A stretch of DNA of 64,000 nucleotides from Paenibacillus arenilitoris (GTDB taxonomy: Bacteria; Bacillota; Bacilli; Paenibacillales; Paenibacillaceae): positions 1 to 64,000 of the forward strand of contig NZ_JACXIY010000001.1 of assembly GCF_014705655.1 (NCBI RefSeq), in the 5' to 3' direction. The notes beneath the pieces are model-generated. The model ran no database searches. It was not told where the DNA came from and worked only from the letters and a program-made list of their open reading frames with translations. Positions 36,601-43,800 of this stretch are shown here, in pieces (within the stretch, counting starts at the first letter, position 1; each line of letters opens with the position of its first letter). Position numbers and translations under genes: made by a program.

Positions 36601-37785
36601 ACGGTTAGCGGCGACATGCTGCGCAAAGCGATGGAATTGCTGGAGGGCAGACAAGGACAGACCGTTACGATTGAGCATGTCGGCGATGCGACGGAATGGA
36701 TTACGGAATGGCCTGCTTCGGCGGTTGGCAGTCTGGTCGAAGAAGCTTCGCAATCCGTAATCGCTATGAATACCGGTTCAGCAGCTTATCATCTGCCTGT
36801 TGCTGCGATTGATCTGGAGGCTCTCGCGGATACGCTTCAAGCGGACATGGACGATATAATGCTTTCGATCACGATTAGAGAAAAGGTTGGCGCAGAGCGG
36901 CAGTCGATCGAAGAAGATTCAGCACGCGACGGCATCAAGCTGATTGGCAATCCGATCGCGTTTACGGTTACGGCGGAAGCCGGCGGACAGCGTCACACGA
37001 TAGAAGATTACGGCGGCGTATACGTATCGCGGATGATTTACTTGAAGGATGAGGTCGATCCTGACAAAGCGACCGGACTTCTTTATCATTCGGAGCAAGG
37101 CTTGTCGTTTGTTCCAACGATCTTCGGCGTATCGGACGGAACGGTGACGGCCGAACTGAAAAGGAGCGGCAATAGCATCTATATGATCGGCGAATCAGTC
37201 CGAACCTTTGCGGATATGCAACGTCATTGGGCCAAGGATGAGGTCGAGACGATGGCGTCCAAGCTGATTGTGAAGGGAGTGGGCGAGGGGAGATTTGCGC
37301 CGGAGCGCAGCGTAACCCGAGCGGAATTTACGGCGATGCTTGTGCGGGGGCTTGGGCTGACCGTACAAAGCTATGATGCTCAATATTCGGATGTCTTCGC
37401 AAGGGACTGGTTTGCGGAAATAATCGGAGTCGCAGCGAATGCCGGTCTTATCCAAGGCTACGAATACGGAACGTTCGGACCGGATGACACCATTACACGC
37501 GAGCAAATGGCGGTTATGCTGATTCGCGCGTTATCGTTTGCTGGCGGCCATGCAAAGTTGTCGGCTGACGGGGCGGCAATCGATGTGAAGGAGACGCTTG
37601 CTTCATTCATGGATGCGACCTCGATTGCAAGCTGGTCAAGGTCCGCGGTAGCCGAGGCGGTAAGACAAGATTTGATGCGAGGCATGAGCGACGCACGGTT
37701 TGCGCCGGAGTCGCTTGCTACTCGCGCCCAGGCTGCGGTTGTTCTTGCCCGGTTGTTACAGCAACTGGCGTTCATTAACTCCTAA
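33652..37785 (+). CDS. PL8-type lyase, 3' part with inserted domain, Big, DNRLRE, X2 and SLH domains
   Basis: In-frame continuation of the lyase, 1377 codons, with no ribosome-binding site of its own. It opens with the conserved ESISNENLKGWYQGDGM motif. In order: start of the beta domain, an insert at about 212-408 resembling a laminin-G/DUF1349 beta-sandwich, the remaining PL8 beta domain (YMAVWFDHG), a C-terminal lyase domain, a Big2-like domain 579-660, a second DNRLRE domain 670-838, an X2-like domain about 838-935, an unassigned domain, and three SLH repeats from 1184 that would anchor the enzyme to the cell wall. It is probably translated only by read-through, or is a pseudogene portion; a sequencing error is the other explanation. 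Confidence 0.75.
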   Translation: MANFESISNENLKGWYQGDGMTQLYLDPLDYLSLFWITVDPHRLPGITVDRDENRPPATAANRPYVDISKYQGDGELMENSWTGGVSLDGLYGTAGMDFKQHHYSNMDVSARKSWFMFDDEIVALGAGINSTSSRGIETIVDNRALNSQGDNALTVNGDTNQTPSGQQEQLESTEWMHLEGTGGYVFPGGADVQMLREERAGRSQDINEKFYYPGNDSFNSTIRSSFWGFTREDSSNYSFTGSKFNLTTQQGSLIGPANNTNNLLQTAAPIEDFYISTALAFDPSEQGQEAGLILRKDDDNYVYLSVGADTEGKRIFAVGEVNGVTTVADYPAPAGENVYLKIDKSGGQYDLYASADEANPGEPLHTFENPMAGEDRMNDGLKMGLFAQNGLEELAGITASFDYFRLLHTRNYMAVWFDHGVDPVDEEYEYILLPKKEREEVAGYSANPDAAVLSNTKQIQAVRESQLGITAIHFWERGAFDDVLANQPSSVMMQESGEQLKLAVSDPTQKKERIRFEIKRTGTEVLSQDPTVTVLQLSPTIRFEVDASADPGATHQVAFAFDEQAEVAEFAEPQLDSLRFDSAYLVADLGETARPELTAVLDDNSTAEDGDYSVDYSSSNEAVAIVGADGTITAISPGTATITAVATRDGITRSAALEILVASSAPSTTQVFPVMDTYIRGGIYENDTFGSDVELTVKNGGAEDYREAYFSFDLSSIVGNIESVKFYATGKIGETSGTFVDTVIRAIEGSWVSTETTYRNKPELGEVVSAPSRYTVPESKQSFDITEYVKDRLKTSSAIDLALVQDVSVGRRMFVYSMEDAARKPYLEIVAHSIDEGVIHDSSISPLETDFDKQSGGEQHRDIEVTVSLMGNELVEIRNGSEALAEGVDYTVLGSRYTLKKEYLAGVEEGTLQLTFVFSAGADRPLFIRIGDTTPPEQGGGTGSPPVVTPPVGEPYPSEDGVRIEADGAIDTVVDGIITSRFTVSGDMLRKAMELLEGRQGQTVTIEHVGDATEWITEWPASAVGSLVEEASQSVIAMNTGSAAYHLPVAAIDLEALADTLQADMDDIMLSITIREKVGAERQSIEEDSARDGIKLIGNPIAFTVTAEAGGQRHTIEDYGGVYVSRMIYLKDEVDPDKATGLLYHSEQGLSFVPTIFGVSDGTVTAELKRSGNSIYMIGESVRTFADMQRHWAKDEVETMASKLIVKGVGEGRFAPERSVTRAEFTAMLVRGLGLTVQSYDAQYSDVFARDWFAEIIGVAANAGLIQGYEYGTFGPDDTITREQMAVMLIRALSFAGGHAKLSADGAAIDVKETLASFMDATSIASWSRSAVAEAVRQDLMRGMSDARFAPESLATRAQAAVVLARLLQQLAFINS

Positions 37786-37934
37786 TCGACTCCTTCGTAG
37801 TCGCTATCCGAAGCCGATAAACTGGTTCGTTTATTGATTCGGGCGTCGACCGGCTTCTCCAGAGGCCCCGTCAGCAGCGGATCGCTCGTCGAGTCCATCC
37901 ACTGCCGGAGCCGACGCTTAGCTGTTCTACCCGA
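37782..37934 (-). pseudogene. C-terminal remnant of a sulfatase-like gene
   Basis: On the minus strand a 50-codon frame reads WMDSTSDPLLTGPL...VDARIN...SDYEGVD and ends at TAG overlapping the lyase stop. This resembles the C-termini of type I sulfatases, where WM.ET.DPLL.GP...GA.VN is common (from memory). A stop precedes it and no start or catalytic region remains. Sulfatases commonly accompany lyases acting on sulfated glycans, so a degraded partner of the neighbouring lyase is plausible. Confidence 0.4.
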
Positions 37935-37946
37935 TCACGCTGCGTA

Positions 37947-38234
37947 TCATTTTGGTTTTGGCGCGTATTTTAATGGATCGGCTGTAGGAACGATCTTGCT
38001 TTTGTTTTCATTGTACCAGTCTTTGTACCACTGCTCCACCTTCGCGCCGCCGGCTTTGTTCCACGTATCCACCGCTTCCTGGTAGGCCTGGTCAACGGTA
38101 TAGGCACTGTCGCTAACGATTGCTTTTACCCACGCATCGTTAATCGGCGTCATCGCATTCGTATGGATTAGACCGATTTCTTTAGGCAGGCTGGGCATTA
38201 AGTTGGGATGAATCTTTTTGCCGTCCTTTGCCAT
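37947..38234 (-). pseudogene. C-terminal remnant of an extracellular sugar-binding protein
   Basis: The 95-codon minus-strand frame has the C-terminal signature of LipO-like binding proteins: MTPINDAWVKAI, then YTVDQAYQEAVDTWNKAGG and VEQWYKDWYNENKS. Compare the end of the intact protein at 53652 (AAGGKQVEDWYKNWYEND). The frame continues some 11 codons upstream of the first Met with no signal peptide or N-terminal domain. It is therefore a truncated gene, lying head-on to the lyase gene and beside the sulfatase-like remnant. Confidence 0.75.
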
Positions 38235-38280
38235 CCATTCCGTTTGCGGTAATCTCCCGCGAAATAACGGGCATGAAAAT

Positions 38281-38320
38281 GAAAAAAACCTTGCGCTGGC
38301 AAGGTTCTTTCATTTTTTTC
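38281..38320. terminator. Bidirectional terminator
   Basis: AACCTTGC (38287-38294) pairs with GCAAGGTT (38299-38306) around a 4-nt loop. T-rich tracts follow on both strands (seven A at 38282-38288 read as T on the minus strand; CTTTCATTTTTTT on the plus strand). It ends the minus-strand nucleotidyltransferase-like pair. Confidence 0.85.
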
Positions 38321-38762
38321 TCCGTGTCTTTAATTGCTCGTTGACTTTGTCCATCATTTTCTCGTAGTCATCTTTGTAGCGTTTGACAGAGTGCTGAACA
38401 TCATCGAACTCTTTTATGATGTTTCGCTGATTTGCTTGCGAATGACAGTAGGACCATTCTAAATGATCGTACATGACGCCCATCATTTTTGTAGCCCATT
38501 CCAAGGAACGTTGGTCCTCCATTACGCGGTATGGAAAATCCGTATTAACGGCAATTAGATCAATATCCCGAGTTTTGTATAGACCTTGTGTGTAGGTGGC
38601 CACAACAAGACCGCCGACAACAATAGGAACTGTCACATGATTATCTTCAAATATCTTGGAGATGATGCTGGCGACTGCGAGATCTTGGCGCCATGTATCT
38701 GATATTTGTTTGACAGATTCGAACAATTCCCATAATGCGGGAGCTACATGTATTTCTTCCAT
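38310..38762 (-). CDS. Nucleotidyltransferase-fold-like protein (second gene of a pair)
   Basis: A 150-residue protein. Residues about 46-70 read VPIVVGGLVVATYTQGLYKTRDIDL, split here as VPIVVGGL / VATYTQGLYKT / RDIDL. The GG and D-I-D spacing is that of minimal or AbiEii-like nucleotidyltransferases, with two metal-binding Asp. A third acidic residue of the usual active site is not obvious and the C-terminus is Lys/Arg-rich, so it may be degenerate or a divergent subtype. It overlaps the 72-aa gene upstream by 19 nt and ends at a strong terminator. Small nucleotidyltransferase genes in coupled pairs are often toxin-antitoxin modules; this is a suggestion, not shown. Confidence 0.6.
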   Translation of the reverse strand: MEEIHVAPALWELFESVKQISDTWRQDLAVASIISKIFEDNHVTVPIVVGGLVVATYTQGLYKTRDIDLIAVNTDFPYRVMEDQRSLEWATKMMGVMYDHLEWSYCHSQANQRNIIKEFDDVQHSVKRYKDDYEKMMDKVNEQLKTRRKK

Positions 38763-38962
38763 GCCGTCACCAACTCATGTTTGGGCTTCGAAAACTTGCT
38801 TAGATCAAGTCGTTGTTCAATTATTCGCATTTCGACTGCGATCACTCGATTACGTTGTTCGATATCACGTGGTTTAGTTTCTGGCATTTCAGGAACGGCA
38901 TGAGCAAAGTAAGTCACTTGAGCCTTCATGCTGTCGAGTATGGAATTGAGCTTCCGTTTCAC
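38744..38962 (-). CDS. Small hypothetical protein (first gene of the pair)
   Basis: A 72-residue, charged, helical protein with no family I recognise (MKRKLNSILDSMKAQ at the start, KPKHELVTAWKKYM at the end). GTG 38962 is preceded by AAGGAGGG on the minus strand, a very good site. It overlaps the nucleotidyltransferase-like gene by 19 nt, so the two are co-translated. The size and position fit an antitoxin or accessory subunit, but nothing in the sequence proves this. Confidence 0.6.
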   Translation of the reverse strand: MKRKLNSILDSMKAQVTYFAHAVPEMPETKPRDIEQRNRVIAVEMRIIEQRLDLSKFSKPKHELVTAWKKYM

Positions 38963-39035
38963 TCGGAATTCCCTCCTTAGCCTGGATTAAATCAAGCTTA
39001 GTCAAAAAACTTGATTTTATACGTTAAGTCTATTG

Positions 39036-39140
39036 TACATCAATATTTGGGATTCGGGAATTATTTACGGGTTGACATCGCGGATCGAGAAGCGGGCGTT
39101 AATGAAGCTTTACCATGAGTTTTATAAATCCAATCGTTAG
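39036..39140 (+). pseudogene. C-terminal remnant of an unidentified gene
   Basis: A 34-codon plus-strand frame (YINIWDSGIIYGLTSRIEK..., ending HEFYKSNR) ends at TAG 39138-39140. It reads like genuine protein but has no start, and an upstream stop lies a few codons before it. A terminator hairpin follows at 39164-39199, as expected after a gene end. I cannot identify the family. Confidence 0.35.
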
Positions 39141-39163
39141 TCAGTGTGCAGTTGTATTTGTAA

Positions 39164-39205
39164 TAGCACCTTACTGAGCAAGCGGACGGTAGGGTGCTAC
39201 TTTGC
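39164..39205 (+). terminator. Terminator after the 39.1-kb remnant
   Basis: TAGCACCTTAC (39164-39174) pairs over 11 bp with GTAGGGTGCTA (39189-39199), one G-T pair included, followed by CTTTGC. The rest of the 39.2-39.3 kb gap holds only a TATAAT-like element at 39273-39278 that may be the -10 of the next gene. Confidence 0.6.
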
Positions 39206-39312
39206 ATGTGTAATCGGCGGCTTTTTTCGATTATAGTGAATTAAGTGTAATTCATGCATTCATGCTTTCGGTTATAATAAGAGATAGGAAGGAAGTTGAA
39301 CAAGGAGGAAAC

Positions 39313-40572
39313 ATGACTCGTTACGATGTTTTACCGATTATTCTCGGAAGCGACGAAAATGCATATGGAAACGTAAGACTCATCCACGAGTCTTACCAGA
39401 TCAAGCCGCTGCTGCTGTGCACACGGCTGTTAACCCCAACCATGAATAGCAAATTATTTGATCTCATACAAATCGATCGATTTGATCATGATAGCGTATT
39501 TCCGGGCGCTCTGCTATCCATCTTGGAAAAAAACGCCGCCCCGAACAGAAAACTAATCGTCATTCCTTGCTCGGATTACTATGCGGGCATGATGACTCGG
39601 CATTATAGCAAATTCAAGGGACTTATCGGAAATCATTTTATATCCGAGGCTTTGCTTGATACGCTTGATACGAAAGATAAATTTTATAAATTATGCGAAA
39701 AACATGGACTGGATTATCCAAAAACGATCGTTTGCGAGCAGCATGAGCGCGAAACGGCGCTGGAACAAATGGATTTTCAATTCCCAATCGTCGTTAAGCC
39801 CGAGAACAGCAATGCCTACGCGTATTTGCATTGTCAGTTTGAAGGCAAAAAGAAGGTGTTTTTCTTTAACGCGAAGGATGAGTATTTATCAATGGTCCAG
39901 AACATGAAAACTTCCGATTATAAAGGAAAGTTAATTATACAGGAATTTATTCCCGGAGGGGACAGCTCGATGCGCGTCATCAATAGCTACTCCGACGACA
40001 ACGGGAAAGTGAAAATGATGTGTCTCGGCCAGCCGGTGCTTGAGGAATATGCGCCGAAAACGCTCGGCAACTATGCAGCGATAATTAGTCGTTCCGATAT
40101 GGAGATTTATCAAAAGGTAAAGGCATTTCTGGAAGAAATCGGTTATATCGGTTTTTCGAATATCGATATGAAATACGATAGCAGAACGGGCAAATATATG
40201 ATGTTCGAAATTAACCCGCGACTAGGGAGAAGCAGTTTTTTTGTCAGGTCAGCAGGTCTTAACATGATAGCAGCGTTGATAGAAAATGTCGTCAGTGGCA
40301 CAGACGCAGACTGCGTATACAGTGACCAAACAGCCCTTTGGACAAATGTACCGAAAGTCGTATTGCGAAAATATGTAACCGAACCGGAATTGTCCGCTGA
40401 AATTAAACAGCTGTACAAACAGAAAAAGGTGCTCACAACACTTTGGTATAAAAGGGACTTGAACCTGAAACGCATTTTAAAAGTTTCGAGGTATTATTTC
40501 GGCCATATCAAAAATTACAAACGATATTATTTTAACAAGAGACAAGCGGTATCCGCCGAATCGAGGGGATAG
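39313..40572 (+). CDS. ATP-grasp carboxylate-amine ligase
   Basis: A 419-residue cytoplasmic ligase of the ATP-grasp superfamily, which joins a carboxylate to an amine through an acyl phosphate. An N-terminal pre-ATP-grasp region (residues 1-115) is followed by the ATP-binding core (FPIVVKPENSN, then LIIQEFIPGGDSS) and the Mg-binding strand MMFEINPRLGRSS. The general layout matches carboxylate-amine ligases related to D-aspartate ligases. The basic C-terminal tail (KRYYFNKRQ) suggests membrane or wall-precursor contact, by inference only. ATG 39313 has AAGGAGG at 39302-39308; the frame is open 17 codons upstream. It stands alone, between terminators, with base composition more AT-rich than the sugar genes. 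Confidence 0.85.
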   Translation: MTRYDVLPIILGSDENAYGNVRLIHESYQIKPLLLCTRLLTPTMNSKLFDLIQIDRFDHDSVFPGALLSILEKNAAPNRKLIVIPCSDYYAGMMTRHYSKFKGLIGNHFISEALLDTLDTKDKFYKLCEKHGLDYPKTIVCEQHERETALEQMDFQFPIVVKPENSNAYAYLHCQFEGKKKVFFFNAKDEYLSMVQNMKTSDYKGKLIIQEFIPGGDSSMRVINSYSDDNGKVKMMCLGQPVLEEYAPKTLGNYAAIISRSDMEIYQKVKAFLEEIGYIGFSNIDMKYDSRTGKYMMFEINPRLGRSSFFVRSAGLNMIAALIENVVSGTDADCVYSDQTALWTNVPKVVLRKYVTEPELSAEIKQLYKQKKVLTTLWYKRDLNLKRILKVSRYYFGHIKNYKRYYFNKRQAVSAESRG

Positions 40573-40641
40573 GAGCTTCTTGTCTGAGATTATTTTGGAA
40601 ATTGTCATACGACTTGGCAATGAAGAATATGCGAGTTCTCA

Positions 40642-40680
40642 AAAACGGTCAAGACCCGCTCGGGTCTGGCCGTTTTCTTT
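40642..40680 (+). terminator. Intrinsic terminator after the ATP-grasp gene
   Basis: AAAACGGTCAAGACCC and GGGTCTGGCCGTTTT form a long stem with one mismatch around a short loop, followed by CTTTT. It ends the single-gene unit. Confidence 0.85.
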
Positions 40681-40792
40681 TAAAACAGGCAAGAGGTCCG
40701 ACCAATCCGGCAGAAGGGAGGGCTTCAGCCCGCAACGTCGTATTTTCGAGATTTCTCTTTAATAACTCAAGGAAAGCCGGTCAGGATACGTC

Positions 40793-40840
40793 TATAATAA
40801 TCCTTGCACGCAAGAGGCTGCGAAATTGAAAGCGCATCCA
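40793..40840 (+). promoter_or_regulatory. Promoter -10 and cre site upstream of the beta-helix protein gene
   Basis: TATAAT (40793-40798) is a perfect -10 element without a clear -35. Downstream, TTGAAAGCGCATCCA (40826-40840) matches the CcpA operator consensus at all fixed positions. A cre within the transcribed leader would act as a roadblock, giving catabolite repression of the beta-helix gene and perhaps of genes beyond it. Confidence 0.6.
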
Positions 40841-40886
40841 TCTTGGCGGCGGATTCAAAAATATTTTGACTTCGGGAGGTTTATTA

Positions 40887-43800
40887 ATGAGAAGACCGAT
40901 GGGATCAACGTTAGCGTACTTGCTTCTGGTCATCGCCGTCATGGCGGCGGGAATTGGGCCTATGGGCGCGCAAGCGGCAACGGGAACGACGTACTATGTC
41001 GACGATGTCGACGGCAACGATGCGAATGCCGGGACAAGTCCCGCGGCTGCGTGGAAGTCGCTCGAACAACTGAACGCCACGACGTTTCAACCGGGCGACG
41101 CCATTCTGTTCAAGGCGGGCGGCGTCTGGTCGGGGCAGCTGCATGCGAAAGGGTCGGGGGCGGACGGCAGCCCGATCACGATCGACAAGTACGGCGACGG
41201 GCCGAAACCGCTTCTGAACGGAGGAGGCGTCGACGCGACGATCTACTTCAACAATCAGGAGTACTGGGAAGTCCGGAATCTGGAAATTACCAACTACGAG
41301 GCGGAAGCCGGACAGCGGCGCGGCATTCACGTGACCGGCGTCAGCAACGGCTGGTCGAACCCGGAGAAGGTGTTCCGGCATTTCGTGTTCGAGTACCTGG
41401 ACATCCACAGTGTGAAAGGCAGCGTCGCCAATGATTACGCGCACAACGGCGGCATTGTCGTATGGGATCCGAGCTGGAACTTCATCGTATCCGACGTGAT
41501 CATCCGAAACAACAAGATCTATTCGCTGGATAGCGTGGGCATTTATTTGAACGGGGCGACCAGTGCCCATTCGTCCAATTTGCAGGTCGTGAACAATACG
41601 ATTTACGATATCGCGGCGGACGGCGCCGTCTTGCTGAACACGACGGACGGCCTCATCGAAAATAACGTCGTCTACGACACGCACAAGAGAGCGAGCGGGT
41701 ACCACGTGCCGCTGTGGACCTGGGGGACCCGAAACGCGGTCATCCAGTACAATGAAGTGTTCAACACGCATCCTGGCGGCGACGCAATGGCAATCGACTC
41801 GGACTACAACAGCGAAGGCACAGTCATTCAATATAACTACAGCCATCGCAACGCCGGGGGCTTCTCGCTTGTTGTGAATGACGGTACGAACGCGAGCAAT
41901 TTCAACACCGATACGGTCATCCGCTATAACATCAGCCAGAACGACTATCACGGCGTTTTCAATTTCGTGGGGCCGACGGAGCATACGCTCGTCTATAACA
42001 ACACCGTATACATTCCCGAGTACTCAAATACGAAGGTAGTGGACAATCTTAATTGGAACGGTTGGTCTGCCGACTACCACTTCTATAATAACCTGTTGGT
42101 TAATCACGGCACCGGCGGCTACAATTTCGGCTCGAGCACGAACTACACGTTCGACCGCAACCTGTTCCACGGCAATCATCCGGCGGACGTGCTCACCATG
42201 GACGCGAACAAGGTCGTCGCCGATCCGATGCTGGCGTCGCCGGGCTCGGCCGCGATCGGTCGAAGCACGACGGCCGGGTATCAGCTGCTGCAAGGGTCCC
42301 CGGCCATCGGAGCGGGCCGCATCGTTGCAAGCAACGGCGGCCTGGACTTTTGGGGCAATCCGGTGTCGGCGAATACGGCGCCGAACATCGGCGCTTACGA
42401 GGGAGCGGGACTGGATCCGAACAACCTGCCGCCGCTTCCGCAGCCGCCGGAATTGGCGAATTTGCTTGTCAATTCGGGCTTTGAAGCCGGCGATTTCGCC
42501 GGGTATCCGACTGCCTACAACGGGGCGGCGGTCGTGAGCGGGCAATCGCGCACCGGGCAGTATGCGGCAAGCCTTAGCAACGCGGTATCGGGCATCGAGC
42601 AAGCGGTGACCGGGCTTGCTCCGAACACGCTGTACGTGTTGTCCGGCTTCGGCAAACAGGCGAACGGCGGCGACGCGGTGCTAGGCGTCAAGGAATACGG
42701 CGGAGCGCTCAAGGACGTGAAATTCGACAGTACCCATTATTCAAAGAAGGAACTGACGTTCACGACAGGAAACGACGACACGAGCGCGATCGTTTACTTG
42801 TACAAGAACGGCGGGACGGGAACGGTTTATTTCGACGACTTGGTGCTGTACGAGTATGGGGAGGTGCTGCCGCTGGCCGAGCCGCCTGCTCTGCCGCCGC
42901 CGGGGCTGCAAAATCTCGCTCCGCTCGCTGCGCTGTCGGCCAGCTCATACCGGGTGAACAGCACAGCGGAATTTACGCCGGACAAGGCGGTTAACGGCAT
43001 CAAGGATAACAATGCGGACAGATGGCTGACCGAGGTCGATGCGACGGCCCCGCACTGGCTTCAGATGGAATGGGAACAGCCGTACGAAATCAATGTGGTG
43101 CGGATATGGAGCGGACTCATCGGCGGCGGCAGCATCAGTTCGACCTTAGCCGACTATGAAATTCAGTATTGGGATGGCACCGGTTGGCGGACGGCGGCGT
43201 CCGTTGTCGGCAATACGAAGTATTACAACCATTTCGTCATCCATCCGGTTACGACCGACAAGGTGAGATTATGGATTACAAAAGCGACCGCCACTGACAA
43301 TACGGCAAGGGTGTTCGAGATGGAGGTATGGGAGCATGACGAGAATGCCGACAATCCCGATCCCGTAGACGTCAGCTCCATCACCGTAAAAGGAACGGGC
43401 GGCGCGTCCTCGATTCATGAAATCGGCGGAACGCTGCAAATGATGGCGACGGTATCTCCGGCAGACGCGGTCAACAAATCGGTGACCTGGTCCGTAACCG
43501 ATGAGGACGGAGGACCGACCGATGCCGCAACTATCAGTACAACCGGACTTCTGACCGCGCTAGCTCCCGGAACGGTGAAGGTTCATGCCGCGGCGAAAGA
43601 CGGATCCGGCGTACAGGGTGAAAGCACGATCGTCATCGCCATTCCCGATCCGACCCATACGAATATTGCGCCGCTCGCCGAGTTGGCGGTCAGCTCGACT
43701 CACGCTACGCAAACCGCCGACAAAGCGGTGGACGGCATTAAGGATCAGAACGCGTCCAGATGGCTGTCCGAGCCGGGCGTACCCGAACCGCATACGTTCC

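Noticed and set aside
40580-40829. Two short plus-strand frames between the ATP-grasp and beta-helix genes
   Set aside because: Both run through a strong terminator hairpin and have no ribosome-binding site or protein-like sequence.
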